Below, in pieces: positions 1 through 14,615 of a stretch of 64,000 nt of DNA. Below the pieces are notes generated by a model that did not search any database, was not told where the DNA came from, and saw only the letters and a list, made by a program, of their open reading frames with translations. How positions within the stretch are numbered: the stretch's first letter is position 1; every line of letters starts with the position of its first letter. The DNA is taken from contig JAAOOA010000006.1 of NCBI GenBank assembly GCA_012861695.1, positions 13,359,879 through 13,423,878 on the forward strand, given 5' to 3'. The position numbers were made by a program, and so were the translations under genes. The stretch comes from Trematomus loennbergii (Eukaryota; Chordata; Actinopteri; Perciformes; Nototheniidae).

Positions 1-208
1 ACACACAATGTTGTGCTGATAATCTTGTAAATATGGGATCAAATACAAATAAATAAAACATTTTCCATTCAGTAATATGATTGAAAGCAAAGAATGGCTT
101 CTATTTTGAATTCCCTTTAGTGAAGGAAATGTACATGCTGTCTTAGAATAGAGCACAATAATATGTGATACAATTTTACACACATTTGTATTGCATTTGA
201 ACAGATAG

Positions 209-461
<253 letters not shown>

Positions 462-985
462 GGCATAGTGGTTATAATATCCTATTTGGGGCAGCAGCAG
501 CAGCTAGCTCTAGTGTTCAGGGATGGGAGGAACAACGGTTTACGTGTCTGTATGGGCTACATATGCCTACACACGGGCGAGGCAGGGATGACAGGGACCA
601 CTCCAAGGGCTGCAAAATTAAACTGAGCTGCACCCCAGCCCCCCCATAAGCCCACCCCTCTCCTGGACCCTGGAGGCCAGCATTCCACCCTCCGCACTGG
701 CGCTTATCATCACAAAGGACAGAATGCATAAAACATGGAGGACGCTTAGACAGAGGCGGCCCAGGTCGCCTTTCTCTCCCCACACTGAGCCCTGGAACAA
801 TACATGGGCCCCTCTGGCCTGTGACTCTGACGACACACACGCCGTCTTTTTATCCTCCCCTATTTCTTTGTCATCCTCTTCCTCTTCCTCTATGTTACTG
901 TGCTCCGTGGAGTGATAACTGCCCTCGCATTGTTTATCTGTGTCTGTGAAATCTGCATTGTGTAGATGAAATGTAAGTCGTTGCG

Positions 986-1035
986 TGTATGTGTGTGTGT
1001 GTGTGTGTGGGTTGGTGTGTGTAAGTCTGTGTGTG
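986..1035. repeat. Short imperfect (TG)n
   Basis: TG dinucleotides interrupted by GGGTTGG and AAGTC. Confidence 0.85.
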
Positions 1036-2041
1036 AAAGAGAGTGATGGTTTAAAATATTGACAGTGCATCAGTCGCATAGCTCCTGCCTCATGTTACAT
1101 ATGATTTATTGTACTACATATTTTTAATATTAAGTATTATACAATTTAAATAAAAATGAAGACATTACATACTCAGACAGAGAGGATAAATGTGTTTTTA
1201 TACAACAAATTACAATTAGTATGAAATAAGACATGATCAAATGCAGTGTGTTGATCTGTGTAATTTTTCCCTGTCACTAATTTACAGCCAGGTCACACGA
1301 TGATGCAACATCTCGGCTTGTACTCGCACCAAATACAGTGTGTGTTTGTATAGTCAAGCTATCAGCTTCACCGCTTTTCTGTCGGTCAGTGGGCTTGGGC
1401 TTGTTTGAAAGGCAAGATAAAGAGCTATGTGAAAGTGATATGAACATTATGCTGCTATAGACTCCATAACTCCCTTTCTCGATTCTACTTATTCTCCGTT
1501 TGATGCTCGAAAGACATGCTTAGTATTAACTCTGGGGCATGGGATAGACAGATTGATGGTGTTTGACAGTACATTTTCTGATTCATACAATTACACGTGA
1601 GCAGTGTTTCTGCGTTTATTTCAGCTCTGCATCCTCTCCACTCTGTCATAATGTGCGAGAGGGTTTTAGTCTGTGTCTGTCTATACGTGTGTCTGATAGC
1701 TTTGCTTCAGGAATGCACTACTAGGATGTGCTGGACCCCAGCAGGTCTATGGCACTTCCTCTCTGTGTACCTCACAGCTTATCCTCCTCAGGATTATAGA
1801 GAGAAGAAAAGAAAAGAGTGATGGCAGGAGCACCCTTTCCCTCTCACACCCTCTTTCCTATTTTTTTTTACAATCCACACACAACGAAATCTCAACAAAA
1901 AGTGTAATTCACTTGCAAATGTGTAGTAGCCTGTCCATGTTCCCAGTGGAGGAGAGAGAAAGGAGAGAGAGAGAAGGAGAGGGAGGGAGGGGCAGAGATG
2001 GAAAGACATAGAGAGCACGCTGCAGTGTATTTCAGTATGAG

Positions 2042-2106
2042 ACGGGGCTGAGGTGAAGCCGACTGCTGTTCCTGGTCAGGAAAAGCAGCCGACTTCACCT
2101 GCCCGT
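2042..2106. repeat. Long imperfect inverted repeat (hairpin)
   Basis: The core arms are 2051-2074 and 2077-2100 with a 2-base centre. Read as minus-strand RNA, 21 of 24 positions are Watson-Crick pairs, two are G-U wobbles and one is a mismatch. ACGGG (2042-2046) and CCCGT (2102-2106) can extend the stem past an internal loop. It could be a small-RNA precursor, a MITE core or chance; function is not established. Confidence 0.8.
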
Positions 2107-2164
2107 TGATAGATTCCTATGTGGTTTGTGTGCTTGTATTGTTTGTTATGTGTAAGTAGCTAAA

Positions 2165-2191
2165 TGTGTGTGTGTGTGTGTGTGTGTGTGT
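2165..2191. repeat. Short (TG)n
   Basis: Pure TG run of about 27 bp. Confidence 0.9.
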
Positions 2192-4097
2192 GAGCTGTTG
2201 TCATACAGTAGGTATATACGTTGCGGCTGGCTATTTGTCATTCCCGTTGCTTCTCCTGAGGTGGCCTGGTGTTCTCGCTCGGTACCCCAGGCGACTGATC
2301 TGCCAGTAGTGAAGGGGTTAAGAAGCAGGGATAGCCCTCTTTTGTCTCTGCGGCCCTTTTTGCCATTGTTGTGGTGGAATTGAGCTCGGTGCACCTCACT
2401 TGACCACAGCAAAGCAATAAAATGGCCCCTAAGTGCTGTAGCCTCCGTATTCCTCTGATGTCAGCTTTCTTCAAGCTTCTGCTGCTATATTTTTATTTTT
2501 TCTACAAACATAGGGGCATATTGCTCTGAGTGCAAACACAAACTGTACATTGTTATTTTCTTTCAGTATTCCTTACTCAACATAGCTGGCCGTTTTATTA
2601 TTTACTTATGTGAGATAAAGCTCACATATCTTTTTTCATCTTTGATGTTGAAAAGTGCCTGGAAATAACTTACTGAAGTCATGTAGACTATTTTAGTTTT
2701 CTTTACATGTTGTTGCATTGCATGAAAGAATAAAACACATCAATATATTTATATACATAATATTAGAATATTGTGAAAGACCTGCAGTGTTATTAGAAGT
2801 GAGAAAGTGCTAACAGTTTAACAAAAGCACATTCAAAGATGCACACATTTTATATTTTTAATGAGCTTTGAACATGATTTTAAGTATTTACTAGCGCTTT
2901 ACGTTCAGCAGAATAGTAATGATATTCTGTTTATTATATCCCAGTGTGTGTGTCTGCCTCTGTGAATGTAGGCCAACTGACCACCACCACCTGACAGTCA
3001 TTATTAAATTGAACAATAAAGTCCTGCTGTCAAAGCTGCTGAATGAATGGTAGAGTTACATGCCTCATTTTTTTAGCAGGGCATTGCTATAATAATTATA
3101 CAAATACTGTGCATGCTCATTTTAATTTTTTTCAGTTTTCAGTGAGAATGTATTATTATAATGCATGTAGGTGGTATTTGGTGTTTGATTGCACAGATGA
3201 TTGTTTATAGCGGAGTCCCACCTCTGCAGACATTGTAATTAAAAAGAAGATATACTGCATGTGCGTCTGTCGCCATCCCATCTCATCTCGTCAAATAAGC
3301 ATCTAGCTGTTGCAGTGAGCATGTCAGTGGATTTATGAAAGATTTCTGATTGGCTGAATTATAATTGGCACTGTCCCGAGTGTAAACCATTTATGCCAGG
3401 TGTCATACAGACCACATTAAATGTGCACCAAACTGCAATTAAATCAACATTTCCTCAAAGCCACAATATTACACCACTACATTATTCTGCAGGGTGTTTC
3501 TGTGCTGTGTGCCTTTACCTCACCCTTCTCCTCTACCGCTCTCTTCCTCCCGAAACACATAAGGTTTCCTCTCTGGATCTCCTTGTACCTATAACAAATG
3601 CTCTTTCTCAATTTCCCTGTGTTAAATGAACAAACATAAGGACCCCGGTGCCTCATAATAAATTGATTAGAGAGAAGCAGACTCCCACACAGCAACACCT
3701 AAAACTAGACATATACAGCGTCTGTGTGTGTGTGTGTGCATGTGTGTGTTTAGCCTGAGGAGGAGGACATGTATTCTCTTCTTCTCCCATTCACACGTGC
3801 TAAAAATGTATATTTTTCCAGCTTAATGGCAATTATTGTCTGCTGGTCCTGATGCTACCACCTCTATGGCAGGCTATGCTACAACCGCTGTTGTTGCACC
3901 CAGTAGCTTATGTCTCATGACAGCGACAGTGCTGTAGCGTTTACATATTCGACACAGAGCCCTCTGCGACTGTTTGGTTTTCATTTTGACGTTCAGTGCC
4001 ACAGCAGAGATTGGGTCTCGGCTGGAGGGGGTGGGGCAGGTCCCATGGGGCTGACACAGGGCTAGACGGCCATGACAGACTGGTGACCTCGGCTTTG

Positions 4098-4105
4098 TGA
4101 CGTCA
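4098..4105. promoter_or_regulatory. CRE core TGACGTCA
   Basis: A full palindromic CREB/ATF consensus (TGACGTCA) in a moderately GC-rich stretch. A single match of this length may occur by chance in 64 kb. Confidence 0.25.
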
Positions 4106-6297
4106 TTTGCCTCGTCTGGCCATCATGGCTTTTATTTTGCCTACTGTTTAATGAATGAAGATAGGGGCTTGGGCTATTGTATACAGCTATTGGCAATGTT
4201 CTTGTGAATTTGGCGCCCCAACACTAAAAGAAAAAAAGCATTTACCTATTTACAATAATGGTTTTAGTTTAAAACATCCATTCTTTCACCTGGTCATCTG
4301 CTGTATGTCTGAAAGTCTGTCACACTGCATTTTGGTTTAATTCAAATACATTTTCCTGTCTTTTTCTAGCAGGGCCAACATTTGACTTTTTTGTTGCATT
4401 GTTGTGTGAAGCTGTAGAACAAAACACACCCTGACCACATATAGGAAGTGAGCCTGAGGTAAGAACAAGGCTCAAAACGGATGCTGACTTTTAGAGCACT
4501 TTTTCTCCTCCATATATGCTAAGTGCCAATTCTTTGACAAGTGATTCTCTATTTTCCTTCTCTTCTGCTACTTCGTTACTCTTCCTCAGAGCAATGCTTT
4601 GTCCCCAGCCTACATCATGTGCATTTGATAGAATAAATAATTGCTTTATATATGATGTACAACTTGAGCAGCATAGATCCAGTATTGCTCCTGCAACTTA
4701 GGCATAACTGTATAAGGAGGAGGATGGCTATAAAATAGGCTCCTCTTATTGCCTGCTTTTTCGTTGAAGCCAGGTGTTTCCTCATGTTGGGTCATGCCCT
4801 GATGGGGAACAACAGGCTGCATGGCAGGTGAGAACCAGGTTTTATGCTAGCATTTTATTATGTGGTATTCCCGTGCACTGTCGTAGTAAAATTGCACTCT
4901 GTGCTTAGAATTAACACAGGAAGTAGTCCTTGTATGGTGCAGGAGCTTTGTGGATGTACTCTTTCCCTCCTAGCAGTACCGGGAACAGGACAAGTGTGTA
5001 GATGACACAGCCTTTGTTTACATTGCAGAGAATATGGGTTTAGAGGAAGAAGAGAAAAGAGAGAGGTGGTTGTCAGCGCTGGAGGAGGGAAGGAGGGCAG
5101 AGACCCCAGTCTCATCACTTCCTTCCTTGCTATAGTTTGTATCTTTTTTCATGAATTTCCATTGTCAAAACAACGGCAGACAGAAGAGGAAATGTAGAAC
5201 TGACGCAAAGGTCTCATCAAAAACATTTTCAGTAACATTACAGAATTTAAACTCAAAACTGTAGAAAATATATATGTTTTAGCATGTTTGCGATTGAATG
5301 TTGTGTAAATGTATTAGGCGTCTTACTCTAATCTACCAGCTTTGGCTACACTGGTACAACTACAACACTTTTATTTTTCCAGCCAGATAGGGTACAATAA
5401 ACAAGCCTGCATGTTTTGACCCTGATCAAGAAAGAACACTCATTTCTCACACTCTGTAGACCCCTGGCTTCCCAGGACAGCTCTGTGCGTGTTCATGCAC
5501 ATGTACAGATGCGCATGGGCCAGTGATTGTACATGGATATATCTGTATGAGTTCTTTCCTGTCTTCCAAATAGAACAAAACATCGGACTGACACCTGCAC
5601 CCTCTCCCTTGTTGAGCGTCAGTCCTGTGGTCAGGACAAAAATGTACTTTCACATGACAGATGGCTGTGTGGGCCTTCAACAGGAAGCCTGGCTACACTG
5701 TTTCACAATCTCTCTTGAAACAAGAACTGAGTACCCGCGTTTTTGTGTGCTCTCCGCTTTCTGTGTAATAGATGCCAGCTTGCCTGTAGTGGGTACAAGC
5801 ACAAGGCAAAGGGAGGGGGTACCCCCACATAAGTGGACCCCTGAGACCTCCTGGAGGGGTAGAGGTGTGGCGAACGTCTGTTTTGGGCATGGCTTGTGTC
5901 AGCGTGTTTAGCGTTTGCCTCTGAGGGCATTTATATGCAAATGCTAAACAACCTATTGGGGTGGCTAATTACAGCAGGGCCTTTGTGTGTGCCAGGCAGT
6001 GAGAAGCAGGGAGTTACTAGCACGCCAGGCATGGACTTCCCCTGCTTGTTTACTCATTGTCTTTCCTTATTACCCCCTCATTGACACTCCCCCTTTGTGT
6101 GGCTGTGCCGTTTGCCTGCGTGCTGGCTCCTCCCATTGTGGTGCCAGAGTTAATGTAGTAGATTAAAGAGGCAGCACTCTGGCCGTGTTTACTTCCTCTT
6201 TAATCTGGTGGCCCAGCTCTGCTTTACTCTGTAACCATTCCTCCTGTAGCTCTCATCTATAACCACACATTCAGCAAGGATTCAGCCTCATAGTACT

Positions 6298-6329
6298 TTC
6301 TCTCTCTCTTCTCTCGCTCTCTCTCTCTC
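6298..6329. repeat. Short (CT)n
   Basis: CT run with two small interruptions (TT, CG). Confidence 0.85.
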
Positions 6330-6918
6330 ATACAACTAATGCTCAGCTAATTACTTTGGGTGATAAAAATGCATTTAGGTCAGGTTCTAATGCAATGCAA
6401 ATTTATGAGCAGGCGGAAGCAAATATTAACTTGTAGAGTCACTGATAGTCATTGGCTGGGGACAAAGGTACATCTCCCTTAACTGTCAAATATAGAGGTT
6501 TTTAAGTGTATTCAGTGTCGCTGCATGTTTTTTTTTCCCTTTGTTGTCATGGATTTAAGGACAATGACAGCAGGGTGCAATGAATATGTTCCACCTGCAT
6601 AGACTCTTAATAGAAACCTGGGTTATGCCTGCTGTTCGAGAGAATCATAGTGCAAAGCCGACATACTCATTTAATCATTGTATTAAACTAGAGACTACAA
6701 TATCAATTGAATGGTTGCATTTCCTCTCCTCTGTTGCCAAATATCACTGCTATGTAGTAATGACACCACAAACAAAAGCTTTTGTGGTTGAAGGTGTGTG
6801 AACACAGTGCTTCTTAATTAAATCCATGTTAGTTTTGATATTGATGCAGCATTTGATTTGGTTTTCATTTGCTGTCCATCAAAAATTAACCACATAATTA
6901 TGAATGTAGAGGTTATGA

Positions 6919-6955
6919 TTATTATGATGATGATGATGATTATTATTATTATTAT
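6919..6955. repeat. GAT/TAT trinucleotide repeat
   Basis: About five GAT units followed by about six ATT units. Confidence 0.9.
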
Positions 6956-9900
6956 ACACTTATGAGTGTTGCTCAATATGTGTGCGTTAGTATGTCTCAC
7001 TATTCACCTGTCCCTCTCAAAAGTCTCTGCTGAATACACAACCATAACAAACTGGTTCGGCTGCATTCCAAATTATTTGTCTTGTGCTAAAACAAAGAGA
7101 GGGAAAGGGAGCAAAAGCACAGGTTTAGAGTTGCCTTGTATTCATTCTATTCCATATTTTGCAACAACTTGTGGCCCTAGTACGCCAAATACACCCACAA
7201 ACTTATATGTGTTCTCCCTCTGACATGCTCATACCCTAACACACACAAACACACACATTCATACACAGGGTGAGACTTGGCTGGCAAAGGAAGCCAAGTT
7301 GGATCAAAGGCTGTGTGTGAGGGAGCCAGGGTACCTCGTAGCAAACAGCTGCCCCTTGCTGTCTCTGCCTCTCACCCCAGCCTGACAGCAGCCAGAAATA
7401 TGAGGCCTCTCCAGACCTCTGTCCTGGGAAAAAGGACAGGACGGCACACATACACTCAGAAAAGCTTTTGTCTCTGTTCTCTCTCTCCCTCTCTCTTGCT
7501 CACTCACACATACAAAGAAGAAAGAAAGCCGTTTGTCTATGCTCATTCACTCATTCAGCCACAAATAGAAATCTTCGTTTCACATATACACTCCCTCTGC
7601 CAACCTCACAAAACACTTAAATTATCACATGCTTGATTTCTCTTTATTGTCTGTTTGTTAAACTCTTTCATTAGCTGTTTAGTCAATTTGGCGCAATTTG
7701 TCTGTCAATCTTACTCTTCATTCGCCTTTCTCTAACTGCCCTCAGCATTTTGCCTGCTCTTTCTGTGAGCTAGGCCTTCCTCCACACTGTCTAAGCGTGC
7801 TTTTCTTCTCATACACTCTTGTCTCCACCTTTCCTCGCCACATGTCTGGGATTTCTCTCCCTCCGCTCTGCTTCTCTGGCGTGTTCAAACTCTGACAGAG
7901 TCGAGAAAGGCATTCAGCTCCCTAATCCGGGCTCCCTCTATCAGGAATGCTAATACGTGTGATTGTGTGACCCGCCGAAGCCCAGCAACATCTGCAGGAG
8001 CCCATGGTGAGCCCCCACTCTCTCACACCCACCCTGCCCCCTGCCTTTGAGCGTTCACTCGCTGCCATTATTTCATTGTTTCACTTCACGCCTGTGACTG
8101 GGCAGTGCAGTTAACCCTCTGCTGCTCAGGCCAGGCTAGCTGCAGTCTTACACACAGGCCCAGAGCGGTACTGAGGAGGGGCGTATGGGACTGACAGCCC
8201 TTTCCCAGGACAGGCCTCCCTGCCTGCCCATCTGGACCCCTACGCACTGCTCTACCCCTCACACTGTTTACTTATACATTCCACTACCAGCCAATGTGCA
8301 TTGTATGGTCATATAGTCTGTTTAAATGTGTGGTCACTTGTTAGCTAAGGCATAATTGCAGAAACCAAAACTAGAAACTAGCCTTTGTGTTCAGGGACAT
8401 CAGGAAACGTACTCTTGATAGGATGAGATCTGAAGGGATTGTGGTGTGAGCCAATGAAAACCTGTTACATTTTCACTACCCCTTTGCCAGGTATTGGATT
8501 TGAGAGAAATTAGTGTTTGTATAGTTTTTTTTGTGTTTTTCAGAAAGATGAATTACGGGTAAAGCACACATGTCAAAGTGAATCTGTGTCAGGCTGGAGT
8601 GCTGCTGATTAAATTACCCCTCTCCTCAGTCCTGGCTGTACTCCTGCATATGTTTTCAAGCCACCCCATACTGTAGATAAGCAAATGAGCAGATTGGATT
8701 TCTATGTTTTTCATTCACATCCTAACATTTAACTATTAAAGCTTCAGGATTTGATGACCTGTCAGAATTCGGCCCATGTAATCTGTTGCTGGACTCAAAT
8801 AAAGACATTCATTCATCCAAGATATATACAAGTTTCTAGCAGAAGCATAACTAATATTTTATATTTAATATAATTATATTAATATTTAATCAATTCGTTA
8901 ACTGATGTTTTTTGTACACATTCAATGATGGTTAAGTTTGATTATTTTGTCTCAGTAATAATTTGATGATGCAAGAAGCAACCATCTTCTGGTAGTCGGC
9001 AGCCTGAATATGACCATATTTAACTTTTCATTGTAGAAGTGTTTCCAATTATTTTACCAAAATATAAGCCCACAGCCACAGTAGTAGTAAACTAATTTGT
9101 ACATGTGCAGCAGCCCACGCAAAATAAGAGGTTCTAATTGTGTCAGCTCATTGAGTCAGTTTGCTACCTCAAAGGTAAATGTGTTAACACAAATTATTTC
9201 CAGTGTGTTAAAGAAATTCAACACATCTCCTCAGAGAAACACTAACAGTAATAGAAACAGGAGTCAGCTTTGTAACTAGCTGCAATGTCGGTAGTAACCA
9301 CTAGGGACCCATCTCCAGCCCTGAAAAGTACACACACACGTACACACACAGAGTAGAGACAAGGATTTTGTCCATTGTTATCAAAACCATGATTAATCAT
9401 TACATTTTTGCAAAGCAGGGGCATTGTTACCATGGGGACATCAAATGATCCATGCTGCTTTGCATATCAACAGAAAAGTTTACCATTGCAGTAAAACTCT
9501 GTGTGTAAGCTGCTGCAGGCCAGAGTAGCTTTAAAGAGAGATCACACTAGTGTGAAATGCATCTCCTGTGTCTTCCTCTGACCTCTGTTGTTCAGCTCAA
9601 CAGGCTGTTTGTACTGAAACCGACCATTAGGCGATTCAACATAAATGAAGGTTTGATGATTTCCTGCATTCCCTTGCTGGTGAATTCCTTTATAGAGTTA
9701 TTTACGACAGCTTTTAACATTTTGAGAAGTTATCTGTTGTTTACTAACCTAACTGGCTCTCTTTTAAAAAAAATATATAATTAATTTGCATTATAGAAAT
9801 GTTATAGGATATCCTAAGTCATAAAATAGTTGACAGTTTAGGTTAAACAAACCTTATTTCAAAATAATACACTTGTAATGTGTTGTTTACAAATCAGTTT

Positions 9901-12368
9901 GTAAAAAAGATATTGGATATGTTACAATGATATAGTTACAGAATGTTAAACTTTAACAGAGAACAGTCAAGATCTGTCCGTGTGCATTTTAGTTTAGTGC
10001 ACTCCACCATTCTGTGTGATTGAGAATTTAGCTTTTTCTCTGCAAAAACAATTTAAGCTGAATACGAGACATCAGGGAATATGAATCGGCCTACCATGCC
10101 AGTTCCCATGATGGCTCATTTAAACCTGGGATGGAAGGATGTCCTTCATTTTTAAGATGAAACTTCATGCAATAACAGGCGTTCCTAGGCCTCATTTACA
10201 TCTACATCAACACTGCTCTGGAATGATCATCTACAGAGTAACGTACACACACTCTGACATTGTTATTAATCTGTACATTCTGGATACATTATGTCTTACC
10301 AATATAATATATAAATGTTTGATTCAAATGACTGCAGATTACAGCTCCTCCAGTCCTTTGTTTACAGACATGTTTCAGGGTTTTCAAGACAGTTTAAAAG
10401 GAATGGGCTCTACAGCGCCAAATTGGATCTGGGTATGTAAATACTGCTCTGATGTTTAATGAGAAACAAAGTTAGCTAATTATAGCAGCTCTGAGAAACA
10501 TGAGGAGGACAGTGGGAAATGTTTCCATCACTCCCTAGCTCTATAGATTACTGCCTTAATTGCCTCAATCGAATCAGGCGGAGACATTAGCCAGAGAGGC
10601 AGAGAGTGAGAGAGAAACATGGGGATGGGGCTGATTACACATATCCGTCGGTGGCTCTTTAGATAATCCAGCACAGGACCAGCAAGTCGGGCTCTCTGAC
10701 ATTGTCTGCACGTCTCCCCTGTTCTGCTCCCTTCCCCCAGTGCAGTTATGAAGGTGAGGATAGCAGGGTGCCGTATTCTCTCCTGCCAAGCCAACCAGCT
10801 GCAGAGGTGATTCATACTCCCATGCGGAAGTTTTTCAACTATAATTACATGTAATTCTGACACATGTTTATGCCTGATTTTACCAGACAGCTTCTCCACT
10901 AATGACAAAGTAGCACATAACATCCTCCAAAACATTTGTTACGACAATATTTTTCTCCCTTATTATTGTATGTTGTAATTTTAAATACTAGGTGGAAAAG
11001 AAACATGATGTAGCTTGGCTGACCTGTTGAGAAGCTTGGAGAGTAGTTCCTTTACAGCAAATACTGTATTATCTGCTTTGTTCAAATATGAAGTGTGTGA
11101 GAGTGTGCAACTAAGAACAAAGAATACAATAACATGTGAAAAGTTCAGAATATCCTAATGCTGTGAAGCCCAGCTTGTCTTTCCTTTTGTTTATTTATTT
11201 CTCACTGGAAATTGTGAGAAAGGAGGAAACTGACTTGTTTATTCTATTTCTGTTCATTCCTCCAAAATCTGTTAATGGTGGTGGAGGAGAAAAGGAGACT
11301 GTATGCATGTGGCTGGTAGATGTGTGCCCTGCTTATGTCTTGTAGGAAGGGTGAAGGGAATAAGAAGCTTCATTGGATCTGTTTCGTCCTCAGAGCACAG
11401 TGATATTGAGGTCAGCTGTCCAAAATGATCTCATGTTAAGGAATCGGCGAGTCAGCAGGGTCAGAGCAGAACCGCCATGACGACACTTTCTCCACGGTGA
11501 TAATGCTGCCCTCCTTTCCCTCCCCTTCTTTTCCTCTGCATGGGAACAGCAGGGAAAAGTCTGAACTGTGTCTGTGTCATTTCTGGAGCAAAATGGTATT
11601 ACCTTTGTTCTCTTACAGAACCAAGCTGAGAAATCAAGTGAGGATGGTCTCACTTAAGATGAATTAGATTCTTACAGTTCTGATTATCCAGAGCTGCTTA
11701 GCCCATCTTCTATCTTCCTAAACAAACATTTGAACTGCTGAAAATAGCCAACAGAAAATAGCTGTTTCCTGGATGTCATGGTGGTGTAAACGGGTGCCTG
11801 AACAATCCTTCCCTCAGTTTCCCAGGCAGGGTGTCATGGAGCATGGCGTTGGAAAAGCATGTAGGAGTTCTGTGGGGGAACCCAGACTCCAGCAGAGTCC
11901 TTTTTTAACAGATCCGTTGGGAAAGAAGGAAGTGTAAACAGATAACGCCACTCATGCAGAAAGGACTGGAAGTAGGAGGTCTCACTTGTTCAGACATTTA
12001 GAACGAGCACCCTGGGTGTGAATCTTTAAAAAAAAGTCATATTGAAGTGAGTGAGCTGGAAACTTTGCATAATTTTCACAGCTGATTTACATTCTATTTC
12101 TCCCTGCAATTGGTTTCAGTGTATGTATGGCTATATGGCTGAAATACCAACAGTTGGCCTCTGAGCTGTTGAGCCGAATAATGTTGAATAGTATTGAGCA
12201 GAGGTTCAAAAGTGTGTTTGTGCTGCTCCCAGGTCATGTGTCTTTAAGTAGGCTACATCTCATATCTATTTTCTATCCTGAAATTGGTCACATACAACCT
12301 GGCTCGTTCACTTTCTAATCCTCACAAAACCGCTCACCCTTTCTCTATTTCTCCCTGTCTCTCTCTGT

Positions 12369-12492
<124 letters not shown>

Positions 12493-13068
12493 TGTTCCCA
12501 TAATTTATGGCTGCCGGTCCTTGATCAATTGATAGCAGGGAATCCTTTGGTAAATAGAGTTTTAGACACATTGCCAATAGACCTGGGCTATTGATTGGAG
12601 TGTAAATTAAAAACTTAATCAGGTCTCTGAGATAAGATTTATCTCCGCCCCAAGCAAATTACAGGACTGACTTGGAGACATAAAGGCAGGCCCGTGAGCA
12701 GATGAGCACTGCCCCTTCGTTGGTGCCAAGCGTGGCCATGATTCTACGACCTGTTCCACTTTCACTGCTGTTGCCGGTCTCCATCACTTCTAGGCTCGTC
12801 TCTGTGTTTTGGAATAGACCATGAAAAATGTTAGTGTTGACATAATGGATGAAGGATTTTCCTGAAGTCTTTAGTTAGAACAAGAATGGCTTAGAGTAAC
12901 GCAGTTTAAAACATCTGGCGGACATATTTATCCAATATGTCTTATTGTTCCATGATGCACTTTTAGTATGGCTGACCCAAGTGGGAAGTTTTATTTCTTT
13001 ATCATTTTGTTCTGTTAAGCAGTTTGTCTTGTTCAGTCTGGTCAATATTCCCTCTCTCTGCCTTTTCT

Positions 13069-13103
13069 TCTCTCTCTCTGTCTCTCTCCCTCTCTCTCTC
13101 TCA
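13069..13103. repeat. Imperfect (CT)n
   Basis: CT-rich tract with GT and CC interruptions. Confidence 0.85.
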
Positions 13104-13706
13104 CTGTATGTTTAATCACTTACTTTCATTGCCGCCTGTGATGAAATATGTAAATTATTACACCAAGCTTTTATTTATTCAATAATATTCTCATCTTGTT
13201 GAGGTCATTTTACGCCACAATAAATTCATGCACATTCGTGCGCACATGCGGTGTTGTCTATATTTTATATGTATTAAGACAATCCCTGGTATTGCACATT
13301 GATCAGTATATGGATTTTCACAGTAATTGCTGAGGGAAATGTTCTCTGTCTCTACTCTTCTTCATTATTAATATTGGGAAATGGGTATACATTCAAAATG
13401 TCTCGGAGTATAATTTATTTTTAAAATAATGAGAGGACTTTTAATCCTTGCCAGCTAATACAGAGTAGCATGCATACTTAGAACTGGGGTTTCCTCATGT
13501 TTCACAGATAAGAGAGACACACTCACTAAGGATCCTGGGATAGGTGCCTCACAGGTATCTGTCTGGATCTTTGAGCCGGTAATTAAAACATACATTTTTT
13601 CCTTGTGATTAAGGCTGGTATTAGGCTCCGCTAAGGGATTAAAGCACTTCCCATTATCTCTGGTTACAGTCCTCATATACAGAGGCCATAGAAATGACAT
13701 TGACCT

Positions 13707-13735
13707 AGAGAGAGAGAGAGAAAGAGAGAGAGAGG
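13707..13735. repeat. Imperfect (GA)n
   Basis: GA run interrupted once by AAAG. Confidence 0.85.
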
Positions 13736-14480
13736 ACGATAGAAAGCAGTTAGTTGAGGAGGTCACAAGTCCATTAGCTGATAACCGTAAATATGAATAT
13801 ATATATAATAAAATGTTCAACCCCCCCCGAGGAATATTATGTTGTGGTGGATATATGTTCATCATTTTGGATAGTGTTGGGTAAGTGTTAGAGGTCCCCA
13901 GAAGAGACATGCAACCTAACCCATCCAGTGGCTGCATAATGGTGGCCACGCTTTCTCTTGTGGGGGAGGCTGAGACCATCAGTAATAGGCTTTTTGCCTG
14001 ATAAGCCCGGAAAATACTCGTTTAGTTAGTGAAAGTGCAGAGGGATCCTGGCCTGATAAACCCGCTGTTTCCGTCTGTAATACCCAACAGCTAAAATCAA
14101 TAGTTGGGATAATTCTCCCGCTAGTCGTCCAGTCTCCTTTATCTGCAGCATTCCTCAACCCATGTACATGGGGGTGGTGGTGGTTATCTGGTACATGCCT
14201 CTGTATATATAAGAGGTTATATAGTTACACTTACATATAACTTTGCTTTTTGTGAATGTTGCTTCCGTTTGTCTTAAATGGTATTTTCACTGAAACTATT
14301 GATGCGATTGGACAACTATTGCCAAATGGTTGTCTTTAACCTCTGATGTTGTCCAACTGTTCAGTGTGCCAGTGTTGGCACAGAGTTCACTGGAGGGTAG
14401 GCTCATTCAAATGTTTGTGGTGTTATAGGTGCAACTAAGCAATTAGCCCAGGTGTTGTTTCTCTGAGTGAGTACTTTACG

Positions 14481-14615
14481 TCACTTGTTAGACGCTTTTA
14501 TCCAAAGCGACTTACATACTCAATACTGTGGACAATCCCCACAGGAGCAGTTTGAGGTGAAGTGTCTTGCCCAGAGACACAACGACATGCTGACTGCAGT
14601 GGGGTTTGAACGCCT
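14481..14615. repeat. Teleost dispersed repeat (SINE-like) fragment
   Basis: Contains the block gacgcttttatccaaagcga followed by cttaca (14491-14516), then a sequence resembling 'gtgtcttgcccagagacacaa' in shortened form and a 'ggggtttgaac' segment. This order is familiar from dispersed repeats in many teleost genomes. No poly(A) tail, clear RNA polymerase III A-box or target duplication was identified, so the family name is left open. Confidence 0.55.

Noticed and set aside
8000..8015. Possible 5' UTR exon donor (CCATG|GTGAGC)
   Set aside because: An isolated donor-like match with no paired acceptor, promoter or CpG-rich context.
13455..13979. 174-codon minus-strand open frame
   Set aside because: Includes a translated GA repeat (poly Ser-Leu) and no recognisable domain.
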